64,000 bases of DNA from the NCBI RefSeq assembly GCF_003933745.1, contig NZ_RSEB01000006.1:62001-126000 (forward strand). The letters run 5' to 3'. Shown one piece after another: positions 17,566-25,785 of the stretch. The notes beneath the pieces were generated by a model. The model saw nothing but the letters and a program-made list of their open reading frames with translations, searched no databases and was not told the origin of the DNA. The position numbers and the translations under genes were made by a program. The DNA is from Glycomyces terrestris (GTDB lineage Bacteria; Actinomycetota; Actinomycetes; Mycobacteriales; Micromonosporaceae). Position 1 is the first letter of the stretch; the number at the start of each line of letters is the position of its first letter.

Positions 17566-18956
17566 GCCTGCCCCGCACCGTCCCGCGCCTTGAGGACGAC
17601 CCGCTCGCCCTCCGCCTCGACCTCGTCCACCCCACCGCCTCCCCGCCCCGGCTCCTCGTCCGCGCGGTCGCCGCCGTCCTTGCACTCGCCGCCATGCTCA
17701 CGGCCCTCGCCGTCGCCGCCGCGGCCGCCAACGACGCCCTCGACGTCATCGGCCACGAAGCCGGACCCCAGGTCGTCGCCACCACCGACCTCTACTTCGC
17801 GCTCTCCGACGCCGACGCCCAGGTCGCCACCCTCCTGCTCCTCGGCACCTCCGACCCCGACGCCGCCGGCGCCGCCGAAGCCCGCTACGCCCAGCGCCGC
17901 GGCGAGATCGCCGCCGCCCTCCTCGAAGCCCACCGCCTCGCCGGCGACGACGACGCCCAGCGCACCACCATCGAGACCGTCATGGCCCGCTACGGCGAGT
18001 ACGAGCAGCTCGCCGCCGAAGCCCTCCTCCTCGCCCAGCAGGCCGCCTACCCCCAAGGCGAGGCCCCGCCCGAGGTCGTCGCCGCCTACCGCGAGGCCGG
18101 CGACCTCATGAGCGGCCAACTGCTCCCCTTGTCCTACAACCTCACCCTGGAGAACGCCACCACCGTCCGCGAGGCCTACGACCGCGCCGAGGACCGCATC
18201 GACGCCGGCCTCCTCATCGTCGCCGTCGCCGGCCTCATCGCCCTCGCCGCCCTCGTCTGGCTCCAGATCCACCTCGCCCGCGGTTTCGGCCGCGTCTTCA
18301 ACCCCTCCCTCCTCGTCGCCACCGCCGTCTGCCTCCTCTACCTCGGCACCGGACTCGCCGTCCTCGACGCCGAGCAGACCGCCCAAGAGACCGCCAAGGT
18401 GGACGGCTTCGACAGCGCGCTCTCCCTCGCCCGCGCCAACGCCGTCTCCAACGCCCTCTACGTCGACCAGGTCCGCTACCTCCTCGACGACGAACGCGCC
18501 GCCATCTACGAGCAGACCCTCTTCGACAAGGCCCAGGCCCTCCACTACGAGGAGGCCGACAACCTCGACCAGTACCGCGAACGCCTCGCCGCCTCCTGGA
18601 GCCTGCGCTCCACCACCCCGCCCTCCACCGGCGGCCTCCTCTCCGACGGCTTCACCGCCAGCGACGCCACCTGGACCGCCGCCGACGCCTACCGCGCCCT
18701 CATGGACGCCGACGCCGCCATGCGCATCGGCGTCGGCACCGACGCCGAACGCCTCGCCTCCGTCCGCGAGGCGTACGACGCCTACGACACCGCGCTCGAC
18801 GCCCTCGCCGACGAGCACCTGGCCGTCTTCCGCACCGGCATCGACGAAGGCGAGAAGGCCATCGCCGACTTCGGCTTCCTCCTGCCCGCCGCGATGGTCT
18901 CCTTGGCGGCCTTCACCTTCACCGGCATCGCGCCCAGACTCAGGGAGTTCCGATGA
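17562..18956 (+). CDS. glnX: GlnX-like membrane sensor protein
   Basis: A 464-residue membrane protein with four predicted helices (about residues 27-52, 208-230, 245-268 and 437-457) and two acidic, helical extracytoplasmic domains between them. This fits GlnX, the membrane partner encoded with pknG and glnH in mycobacteria and corynebacteria, which passes an amino-acid signal from GlnH to PknG. Identity of family is inferred from topology and gene order, not motif. Its stop overlaps the glnH-like start. Confidence 0.7.
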   Translation: MSLPRTVPRLEDDPLALRLDLVHPTASPPRLLVRAVAAVLALAAMLTALAVAAAAANDALDVIGHEAGPQVVATTDLYFALSDADAQVATLLLLGTSDPDAAGAAEARYAQRRGEIAAALLEAHRLAGDDDAQRTTIETVMARYGEYEQLAAEALLLAQQAAYPQGEAPPEVVAAYREAGDLMSGQLLPLSYNLTLENATTVREAYDRAEDRIDAGLLIVAVAGLIALAALVWLQIHLARGFGRVFNPSLLVATAVCLLYLGTGLAVLDAEQTAQETAKVDGFDSALSLARANAVSNALYVDQVRYLLDDERAAIYEQTLFDKAQALHYEEADNLDQYRERLAASWSLRSTTPPSTGGLLSDGFTASDATWTAADAYRALMDADAAMRIGVGTDAERLASVREAYDAYDTALDALADEHLAVFRTGIDEGEKAIADFGFLLPAAMVSLAAFTFTGIAPRLREFR

Positions 18957-19765
18957 GACGGACCGCGCCCCTCCTCGCCGCCGCGCTGGCCCTGCCGCTC
19001 GCCGCGGCCGGCTGCACCGCCGACGACCAGTCCATACTAGACGCCGACGTGCTCCGCATCGCGATCCAGACCGACCAGCCGCTCATCGGCTGGGAGAACG
19101 AGGACGGCGAGTACGAGGGCTACGACGTCGACACCGCCCGCTACATCGCCGACCACCTCGGCAAGGAGATCGAGTGGGTCCCGGTCCTCACCGCCGACCG
19201 CGAGACCGTGCTCCTGGAGGACCGCGCCGACCTCACCATCGCCTCCTTCTCGATCACCCAGGAACGCAAGCGCGACATCGACTTCGCCGGGCCCTACGCC
19301 ATCGCCCACCAGGACCTCCTGGTCCGCGCCGGCGACACCGAGATCGCCTCGATCGCGGACATCACGGGACGCCGGCTCTGCTCCACCCGCGGCTCGAACG
19401 TCTCCGAGCGGATCAACCTCGAACACGGCGTCTCCTCCGTGCCCGTGCTCGCCGAGGACGCCATCCAGTGCCTGGAGATGCTCATCGACGGCCGGGTCGA
19501 CGTCATCGCCACCGACGACCGCATCCTCGCCGGCCTCGCCTGGCAGTCGAACGGCGCGGCCCGCCTCGTCGGCGCGGGCTACTCCGAGGAGCGCCTCGGC
19601 ATCGGCATGCAGCCGGGCGACACCGCCGGCTGCGAGGCGATCAACCGCGCGATCACCGCGATGTACGCCGACGGCACCGCCGAACTGCTCATGCAGCAGT
19701 GGTTCGCGCCCGCCGGGATGGACCTCTCCTCGATCCCGATCCCCCAGTACGAAGGATGCGAATGA
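18953..19765 (+). CDS. glnH: GlnH-like amino-acid-binding lipoprotein
   Basis: A 270-residue lipoprotein (lipobox LAAAGC) of the amino-acid ABC binding-protein family: GYDVDTARYIADHLGKEIEW, TADRE..LLEDRADL, FAGPY and an Arg-containing TGRRLCSTRGS site. No ABC permease or ATPase genes are nearby. In mycobacteria GlnH binds aspartate or glutamate and signals through GlnX to PknG. The same job is likely here. It overlaps both neighbours by four bases. Confidence 0.85.
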   Translation: MRRTAPLLAAALALPLAAAGCTADDQSILDADVLRIAIQTDQPLIGWENEDGEYEGYDVDTARYIADHLGKEIEWVPVLTADRETVLLEDRADLTIASFSITQERKRDIDFAGPYAIAHQDLLVRAGDTEIASIADITGRRLCSTRGSNVSERINLEHGVSSVPVLAEDAIQCLEMLIDGRVDVIATDDRILAGLAWQSNGAARLVGAGYSEERLGIGMQPGDTAGCEAINRAITAMYADGTAELLMQQWFAPAGMDLSSIPIPQYEGCE

Positions 19766-21039
19766 TGGCCGCCCTCACCGCGCCCCCGGCCGCCCGCCGC
19801 TCGCCCCGCGCTGTCATCGCCGCCTGCGCGGTCGGCACCTCACTGGAGTGGTACGACTTCTTCCTGTACGGCACCGCCGCCGCACTCGTGTTCGGGCCCT
19901 TGTTCTTCCCCTCGGCCTCCCCGGCCGCGGGCACGCTCCTCGCGTTCGCGACCTACGGCGTCGGCTTCGCCGCCAGGCCGATCGGCGGCATCCTCTTCGG
20001 ACACCTCGGCGACCGCGTCGGCCGCCGCAACGTCCTCGCCGTCTCCCTGCTGCTCATGGGCATGTCGACCTTCCTCATCGGCATCCTGCCCACCTACAAC
20101 AGCATCGGCCTGGCCGCGCCCATCATCCTCGTGCTCCTCCGGGTGCTCCAGGGACTCAGCCTCGGCGGCGAGTGGGGCGGCGCGGTCCTGCTCTCGATCG
20201 AGCACGACCGCCGCGACCGCTGGGGCGCGGCCGCCGCCTGGGTCCAGTTCGGCGTCCCGGCCGGGAACCTCCTCGCCGCGGGCGTGCTCGCCGGCACGAA
20301 CCTGATCCTCAGCGACGAGTCCTTCCTGACCTGGGGCTGGCGCCTGGCCTTCCTCGTCTCCGCACTGCTCTCCCTGGTGGGACTGTGGATTCGGAGCAAC
20401 GTCGCCGAGTCGCCCCTGTTCGCCTCGATCCAGGCGGTGCCCGCGAACCCGCTCGGCGAGGTCTTCCGCACCCACAAGCGGGCACTCGCCGCGGCGTTCT
20501 GCACCCGCATCGGCGTCGACGTGGCCTTCTACGTCTTCACGCTCTACCTCATCACCTACCTGACGGAGGTCGCCGGCGTCGGCCAGGACGTCGGCCTCGG
20601 CGCGGTCCTCGCCGGCTCGGCCGTGCAGCTGCTGCTCATCCCGTGGTTCGGCCGCCTCTCGGACCGCATGGGCCGCAAGGGCATCATGGTCGCCGGAGCG
20701 GTCGCCGCCGCGGCCTGGGCCTGGCTCTTCTTCCCGCTCCTCGACACCGGCTCGACCGCGTACATCGCCGTGGCCGTGATCGTCGCCCTCATCGCCCACG
20801 CCGCCATGTACGCCCCGCAGGCGGCCTTCATCGCCGAGCGCTTCGAGACCCGGGTCCGCTACTCCGGGACCTCCCTCGGCTACCAGGTCGCGGGCATCCC
20901 GGGCGGCGCCCTCGCGCCGCTCATCGCGATCGGACTCTTCGGCAGCTTCGGGACCGGCGCCATCGCCCTCTACACGAGTGCGGCCCTAGGGGTCACGCTC
21001 CTGGGGATCGCGATGGCGCCCGCTCCGGTCCCGAGATGA
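19762..21039 (+). CDS. MHS-family (metabolite:H+ symporter) MFS transporter
   Basis: A 425-residue carrier with about 12 helices and the metabolite:H+ symporter signature: SLEWYDFFLYGTAAAL near residue 25, GHLGDRVGRRN, LQGLSLGGEWGGAVLL and GRLSDRMGRKG. Relatives carry shikimate, alpha-ketoglutarate, proline/betaine or citrate. It is the last gene of the kinase operon, coupled to the glnH-like gene. Importing the ligand sensed by GlnH, or a dicarboxylate, is an attractive but unproved idea. An ATG six bases upstream is also possible. Confidence 0.88.
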   Translation: MMAALTAPPAARRSPRAVIAACAVGTSLEWYDFFLYGTAAALVFGPLFFPSASPAAGTLLAFATYGVGFAARPIGGILFGHLGDRVGRRNVLAVSLLLMGMSTFLIGILPTYNSIGLAAPIILVLLRVLQGLSLGGEWGGAVLLSIEHDRRDRWGAAAAWVQFGVPAGNLLAAGVLAGTNLILSDESFLTWGWRLAFLVSALLSLVGLWIRSNVAESPLFASIQAVPANPLGEVFRTHKRALAAAFCTRIGVDVAFYVFTLYLITYLTEVAGVGQDVGLGAVLAGSAVQLLLIPWFGRLSDRMGRKGIMVAGAVAAAAWAWLFFPLLDTGSTAYIAVAVIVALIAHAAMYAPQAAFIAERFETRVRYSGTSLGYQVAGIPGGALAPLIAIGLFGSFGTGAIALYTSAALGVTLLGIAMAPAPVPR

Positions 21040-21040
21040 C

Positions 21041-21084
21041 GGAGCGGCCGGTCGATCTTCCACCAGGGATCGACCGGCCGCTCC
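21041..21084 (+). terminator. Strong terminator of the PknG operon
   Basis: A perfect 16-bp stem (GGAGCGGCCGGTCGAT and complement) with a 12-base loop begins two bases after the MHS transporter stop. No T tract follows, as is common in this genome. Confidence 0.75.
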
Positions 21085-21204
21085 CCGCGCGGACCCGCCT
21101 GAACGGCGGCGTCGCGCGGTGCGGGTGCGGCGGCCTGGGACTGCCGCTGCCGGGGGACCAGGGGTCACACCTCGTGGGCAGCGGCCGGCTGCGCCGCACC
21201 GGGC

Positions 21205-21495
21205 TCAGCTGTTCTCGGGGTGCGCGATCAGCTCATGGGCGCGCCGCAGGATCCAGCCGCACCACTCGTCGCCGCTCCACGCGCCGAACCACTCCGGCAC
21301 CGGTCAGGCTCGTCGAAGAACCGGCAGATCTCGGCGCGGCCCCGCGCCGTCGTTGCACTCGATCCGGTACTCGGCCGGCCCGAGCGGATGCCCGCCCGAC
21401 CCCACGCCCACATGGAAGAGCGCGAACACCGCAGGGCCCCTTCTGAAGTCGCCGAGCGAAATCCTCCCGGTGACCAGTGCACCCGCATCCGCAGC
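21205..21495 (-). pseudogene. Possible frameshifted small gene remnant
   Basis: On the minus strand three neighbouring frames each show coding-like stretches that join end to end. They are GDFRRGPAVFALFHVGVGSG…YRIECNDG, then RAEICRFFDEPD, then PVPEWFGAWSGDEWCGWILR…HPENS and a stop. Each stretch has the genome's G/C third positions only in its own frame. Joined, they make a roughly 90-residue protein directly after the multicopper oxidase. Two frameshifts would be needed, so it is a decayed gene or an assembly error. I do not recognise the family. Confidence 0.35.
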
Positions 21496-21498
21496 GCC

Positions 21499-23070
21499 TC
21501 AAACGATCTCAAGGTTCGCCATCATCCCCATGTCCTCGTGTTCGGCGTTGTGGCAATGGAAGAGGAAGCGGCCGCGATAGCCGTCGAAGCGGGTGATGAT
21601 CTCGACCGCCTCGCCCGGGCGCAGCGACACGGTGTCCTTCAACCCCGCGTCGTGGGGGAGCGGGGTCCGGCCGCCGCGCGAGAGGACCCGGAAGCCGACC
21701 AGGTGCAGGTGCACCGGGTGGTGCACGTCGGCGATGAGCCGCCAGACCTCGACCTCGCCGAAGCGGGCCGTGACATCGGTGCGGGCCGGGTCGAACGGGA
21801 GGCCGTCGACCACCCAGCCATGCCGCCCGTCCTCCATGCGCCCGGCGCGAAACGCCAGGTCGCGCACCACCGCGGCCTCCGAGCGATCCCACTCGGGCAG
21901 GTCGTCCGCCAGCGTCTCGGGGATCGGCGCGCTCGCGCCCTCGCGCGCGATGCGGAAGGCCATCACCTCGGCGGTGCCGCCCGATCCGAGCCGGTTCGCC
22001 AAGCGGACCGTGGAACCGACTGGGAGGCCGGCGAAGTCGATGAGCACGTCGTACCGCTCGGCCGGGGCGAGCGGCAGGCGCTCGTGGCGGACCGGTGCGG
22101 CCAAGAGGCCCTGGTCCGAGCCGATCTGGACCAGCGGCACGGTGCGGCCGTCCTCGGCGACGGCCTCCAGCTCGTAATGCCTCGCATTGGAGGCGTTGAG
22201 GATTCGCAGCCGGTACAGCCCGGTGTCGACCTCGTGGATCGGCCACGGCGCGCCGTTCACGAGCACCACGTCGCCCATGACCCCGGCTAGGAACGGCTCC
22301 TCCACGCCGTGCTCGCCCGTCAGGGTCGGGTCGAGGGAGGGGTACGCGAGCTGGCCCTCGGCGTCGAAGGCGCGGTCGGCGATCATCAGCGGCAGCTCGC
22401 GGTCGCTGCGGGGGAGGTCGAGGGCGTCCTCGACCTCGTCGCGCACGAAGTGGAGCCCGGCGAGGCCGCGCCAGATCGCCGGACCGGTGAAGTCCATGCG
22501 GTGGTCGTGGTACCAGAGCATGGCCGCGCGCTGGTCGAGCGGGAACCCGTACTCGCGCTGCACGTCGGTGACGACCGCGCGGTCGTCGGGCATGGAGTGG
22601 GCGTGGTGGCCGGTCCAGCCCTGGGGGAGGACGAGGTCGGTCGGGTAGCCGTCGGAGGCGGCCGGGGTGCGCCCGCCGTGGAGGTGGACGACCGTGGGAA
22701 CGGTGAGCTCGTTGCGGTGCAGCACGGTCACGGGCCGGCCGCGCCGCGCCTCGATGGTGGGGCCCGGGAACGAGCCCTCGTACGTCCACAGCCGCGTCGC
22801 GTACCCGGGCAGGATCTCCGCCTCGACCTCGCGCTGCACCATCTCGTACCGGTCGCCGCCCGCGCCCGACTCGACCGGCGCGAGCACCGGCGGGATCGGC
22901 AGCGGCAGCGAGAACGCTTGCGGTAGTTCGGCTTCGCTTCGCAGCTCCTCACCGGTCACGGCCGGGCGGCGGGCCCAGGCGGCCGACAGCGCCAGACCGC
23001 CCGCGGCCACCGCGCCGAGGCCCGCCCCGATCCCCAGCAGCCGCCGTCGCGACGTGCGCAGCTCACCCAT
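21499..23070 (-). CDS. Secreted multicopper oxidase
   Basis: A 523-residue enzyme with a twin-arginine signal (SRRRLLG then a hydrophobic run) for export after folding. All four copper motifs are present: VVHLHGG, LWYHDHRMD, HPVHLHLVGF and the C-terminal FHCHNAEHEDMGMM. The last holds the type 1 Cys, two His and axial Met. Three cupredoxin domains are expected, as in CotA/bilirubin-oxidase-like enzymes that oxidise phenols, bilirubin or metals with O2. The start at 23070 overlaps the upstream membrane-protein gene by eight bases, so they are co-translated. Confidence 0.92.
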   Translation of the reverse strand: MGELRTSRRRLLGIGAGLGAVAAGGLALSAAWARRPAVTGEELRSEAELPQAFSLPLPIPPVLAPVESGAGGDRYEMVQREVEAEILPGYATRLWTYEGSFPGPTIEARRGRPVTVLHRNELTVPTVVHLHGGRTPAASDGYPTDLVLPQGWTGHHAHSMPDDRAVVTDVQREYGFPLDQRAAMLWYHDHRMDFTGPAIWRGLAGLHFVRDEVEDALDLPRSDRELPLMIADRAFDAEGQLAYPSLDPTLTGEHGVEEPFLAGVMGDVVLVNGAPWPIHEVDTGLYRLRILNASNARHYELEAVAEDGRTVPLVQIGSDQGLLAAPVRHERLPLAPAERYDVLIDFAGLPVGSTVRLANRLGSGGTAEVMAFRIAREGASAPIPETLADDLPEWDRSEAAVVRDLAFRAGRMEDGRHGWVVDGLPFDPARTDVTARFGEVEVWRLIADVHHPVHLHLVGFRVLSRGGRTPLPHDAGLKDTVSLRPGEAVEIITRFDGYRGRFLFHCHNAEHEDMGMMANLEIV

Positions 23071-24037
23071 GCGCCCGCACCGCCTTGAACCGGCGCGGCA
23101 GCGGCCGCCGCCAGACGGCGGCGAACACGGCCGCGATGCCCGCGATGAGGGCCACGCCCAGCGGGAAGTGGAGCCACAGCGCCCCGACGTCGCCCGCGAA
23201 GTATTGCGCCGTGGCGCCCAGCACCAGGGCCAGCGAGGTCCAGAACGGCCACGCCCGCCGCACCCGCACCCACACCGCGACCGCGGCCCCGAGCTGAATG
23301 ATCCCGATGTAGGACACCAGGTTCGCGCCGGTGACGTGCCACGCGAGGCCGTCGTAGTCCCCGCTGAGGTACACCCCGGCGAACACCGGCTGAAGGAACC
23401 CGGCCACCAGATGCGCGCTCGCCGCCGCACGCAGCACCCAGCCGCTGACGGCGGTTCGCTCCCCAGTGGAATCAGGTTGCGTCCCTGGCTGCGCCGCTGC
23501 CGATCCGGGTGCGGCAGACCGGGAGGAGGCCGGCCTCCGCAAGGAGGTCGGCTGGGGCGATGCCGCTGCGGTGCCGCCGGTCGGCGGCGATGTGGCCGCG
23601 GTGCCGCCGTTCGGGAGTGTCATCGCCGCGGCTTCCAGCCCGGGTTGCGCCCCTGCCGCTTCATCCGACCCGGCCCGCGCCAAGGAGGCCGCTCGGGGCG
23701 AGGTCGCCGGGGTGCCGCCGGTCGGCGGCGTCATCGCCGCGGCTTCCAACTCTGGTCGCACCCCTGCCGCCTCCTCGGACTCGGTCCGCGCCATGGAGGC
23801 TGGCCGAGGCGATGTGGCCGCGGTGCCGCCGACCGGCGGCGTCATTGCCGCCGTTTCCGACCCGGGTCGCACCTCTGCCACCCCCTCCGACCCGGCCCGC
23901 GACGACGCGCCATGCTCCGCCGCGCCGTGCTCCGCCGCGTGGGGTGCAGGTGCTGCGCTCCCCGCCGCATCCGATTCCGTCGCCGCCACTCGTGGCGCCG
24001 CCGCCGTGCGGCCGAAGTTCGTGAGATCTCTTAGCAT
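23063..24037 (-). CDS. Four-helix membrane protein with repeat-expanded N-terminus
   Basis: A 324-residue protein. Residues about 200-315 hold four hydrophobic helices (from VLRAAASAHLVAGFLQPVF onward) with no recognised family name. Residues 1-195 are Ala/Pro/Ser/Thr-rich and contain three 37-residue repeats (…LEAAAMTPPxGGTxATSPRxASxARxxSxE…) seen as 111-bp DNA repeats. The start is the only ATG upstream of the repeats and sits just downstream of a palindrome. Coupling to the multicopper oxidase suggests a partner in its function, perhaps electron or copper related, but that is a guess. Confidence 0.65.
   Translation of the reverse strand: MLRDLTNFGRTAAAPRVAATESDAAGSAAPAPHAAEHGAAEHGASSRAGSEGVAEVRPGSETAAMTPPVGGTAATSPRPASMARTESEEAAGVRPELEAAAMTPPTGGTPATSPRAASLARAGSDEAAGAQPGLEAAAMTLPNGGTAATSPPTGGTAAASPQPTSLRRPASSRSAAPGSAAAQPGTQPDSTGERTAVSGWVLRAAASAHLVAGFLQPVFAGVYLSGDYDGLAWHVTGANLVSYIGIIQLGAAVAVWVRVRRAWPFWTSLALVLGATAQYFAGDVGALWLHFPLGVALIAGIAAVFAAVWRRPLPRRFKAVRAHG
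23560..23925 (-). repeat. In-frame 111-bp tandem repeats
   Basis: The segment GTCATCGCCGCGGCTTCCA and relatives starts at 23619, 23730 and 23841, exactly 111 bp apart. The period is a multiple of three, so the array adds 37 residues per unit to the membrane protein without breaking the frame. Confidence 0.8.
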
Positions 24038-24052
24038 GCCGGCAAGGTTATG

Positions 24053-24062
24053 ACCGATCGGT
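24053..24062. promoter_or_regulatory. Palindrome in the divergent oxidase/LysR promoter
   Basis: ACCGATCGGT is a perfect palindrome 15 bases before the membrane-protein start and 58 bases before the LysR gene. The A/T-rich stretch after it (about 24063-24100) contains the imperfect dyad TATCGCTATGCTGCTATA with the T-N11-A look of LysR sites. Both could control the two divergent transcripts. Confidence 0.4.
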
Positions 24063-24120
24063 TAAGTCACCAAAGACCAATATCGCTATGCTGCTATAAC
24101 ACTCGCGTCATGGAGGACCC

Positions 24121-25017
24121 GTGGACCTGAACACGCTGCGCCAGTTCCTGGCCGTCGCCCGCCTGGAGCACCTCAGCGGCGCCGCCGCCGAACTCCGCGT
24201 CGCCCAGCCCTCGCTCAGCCGCAGCATCGCCCGCCTCGAAGCCGAGCTCGGCGCCCCGCTCTTCGAACGCGCCGGTCGCTTGCGGCTCAACGACACCGGC
24301 AGGCTCTTCCGCGACCACGTCGAACGCGCCCTGGGCGAACTCGAGGCCGGCCGCCGCGCCGTCGCCGAGTCCCTCGACGGCGGCCCCGGTGCCGTGCGTC
24401 TCGCCTCCGAGACGTTCCTCCAGCTCACCGGGCCGCTCCTCGCCTTCAAGGCCGCCCATCCCGACGTCGAGGTCCACCTCCACCAGATGACCCCGGCCGA
24501 GATGGAGCAGGCGCTCCTCGCCCAGGAGGTCGACCTCGCCCTCGCCTCGCAGCCGGTCAACGCGCCCGGCACCGAGTCCGCGGTGGTCCACGTCGAGCAG
24601 GTCTGGCTCGCCACCCCGCCCGGGCACCGCCTCGCCGCCTCCGAACGCGTGCGAATCGAGGACCTCGCCGGCGAGCCCTTCGTGACCACCCGGGCCGGCC
24701 AGTGGCAGCGCCGCCTCCTCGAATGGCTCTTCGCCGACCGCAACCTCGAACCCCGGATCGTCTGCGAGACCGACGAACCCGCCGCGACCTACGCCCTCGT
24801 CAGCGCCGGACTCGGCCTCTGCCTCTTCCCCGCCATCGCCCGCGACTCCCGCCCCGCCCCCGACGTCGCCTGGACCGCCATCGACCACCCCCACTGCAAC
24901 CGCACCCTCAGCCTCCACTGGACCGGCGCCGACCGCCTCCCCGCCGCGGCCCGCCTCATGCGCGCCCAGATCGCGGAATGGCCCTGGAACGACGCCGCCA
25001 CCACCGTCGCCTTGTAG
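24121..25017 (+). CDS. LysR-family transcriptional regulator
   Basis: A 298-residue regulator. The winged helix at residues 1-60 is typical (LNTLRQFLAVARLEHLSGAA, LRVAQPSLSRSIARLEAELG, LFERAGRLRLNDTG), followed by a two-lobed effector domain. The GTG start has GGAGGA eight bases upstream. It is divergent from the multicopper-oxidase operon, the usual arrangement for a regulator and its target. The effector is unknown. Confidence 0.92.
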   Translation: MDLNTLRQFLAVARLEHLSGAAAELRVAQPSLSRSIARLEAELGAPLFERAGRLRLNDTGRLFRDHVERALGELEAGRRAVAESLDGGPGAVRLASETFLQLTGPLLAFKAAHPDVEVHLHQMTPAEMEQALLAQEVDLALASQPVNAPGTESAVVHVEQVWLATPPGHRLAASERVRIEDLAGEPFVTTRAGQWQRRLLEWLFADRNLEPRIVCETDEPAATYALVSAGLGLCLFPAIARDSRPAPDVAWTAIDHPHCNRTLSLHWTGADRLPAAARLMRAQIAEWPWNDAATTVAL

Positions 25018-25079
25018 CCTGCCCCGCGACCCTCGCTCCGGAACCCGCCTGCCGCAAGCGGTCTGAGCCGCAAGCGGAA

Positions 25080-25108
25080 GGGGCCCGACCGGCGACCGGT
25101 CGGGCCCC
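25080..25108 (+). terminator. Intrinsic terminator after the LysR gene
   Basis: A perfect 13-bp stem (GGGGCCCGACCGG and complement) with a three-base loop, followed by CCTT. It lies 63 bp after the LysR stop. Confidence 0.75.
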
Positions 25109-25130
25109 CTTCATGCGGGCCTTGAAACGA

Positions 25131-25228
25131 ACTGAGCCCCTTGGCGACCGAGTTCCTGTGCGGCCGAGCCCCTACACGACTGGGCTCCTACACGACTGAG
25201 CTCCTACACAACTGAGCCTCTACACGAC
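25131..25228 (-). repeat. 16-bp tandem repeats copied from a gene's stop-codon region
   Basis: On the minus strand, units of 16 bp begin GTCGTGTAG, which is Val-Val-stop of the adjacent secreted-protein gene. Clear copies lie at 25213, 25197, 25181 and 25165, with two more decayed copies to about 25131. The first copy is the real gene end; the rest lie downstream of the stop. Confidence 0.8.
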
Positions 25229-25624
25229 AGGGAAGTAGCCGTGGATGAGGTCCTCGGGGTGCTCGGGCTGCGGGAAGTCGCCGGTCACCTGGAACTCGGT
25301 GAAGTAGCCGTTCTCCACGTTGTACAGCGTGATCGTGACGTCCTCGTAGACGCCGCCGTCGATCCAGACCCCGTGCAGGTCACCGGTGCCCACGGCCTGG
25401 TCGGGACCCCAGGAGGTCCACTCGATGCCGAGGCCGGTGGTGTACTCCGAGAGGACCAGGTTCGTCGGCTCGACGTCGTAGTGCAGCTCGCCGCCGGGTC
25501 CCCAGGTGTTGGCGACCTTGGGGGCGTCGGTGACGTGGGTGTCCGCGGCGGCGCTGGCGGCGAATCCGGTGACGCCGATCGTGACGGCCGCGGCGGCCGC
25601 GAGGGCGAGTGCTCGTCTGCGCAT
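25220..25624 (-). CDS. Small secreted protein of unknown function
   Basis: A 134-residue protein with a clear signal peptide (RRRALALAAAAAVTIG…AASAAADT). The mature part is acidic and beta-rich, with many aromatic residues (TWGPGGELHYD, EWTSWGPDQAVG, ENGYFTEFQV). I do not recognise a family. The ATG at 25624 has GGAG at the right distance; an ATG at 25636 is possible. Its 3' end has been copied into the array at 25131. Confidence 0.7.
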   Translation of the reverse strand: MRRRALALAAAAAVTIGVTGFAASAAADTHVTDAPKVANTWGPGGELHYDVEPTNLVLSEYTTGLGIEWTSWGPDQAVGTGDLHGVWIDGGVYEDVTITLYNVENGYFTEFQVTGDFPQPEHPEDLIHGYFPVV

Positions 25625-25785
25625 GGCTGACTCCATTCGGGTGCGAGGTTGCGTTCGCCCCCTGGACGCCCCGAGGCCCGGACCGGGTTGCTTCATGGCG
25701 CTATGGGATGTACGACAGTATTGTTCGCCTGCAACAGGGATCGCGCCATTGACCGGGACTTGTCCGGTTCTCTACGCTGCCCGCC

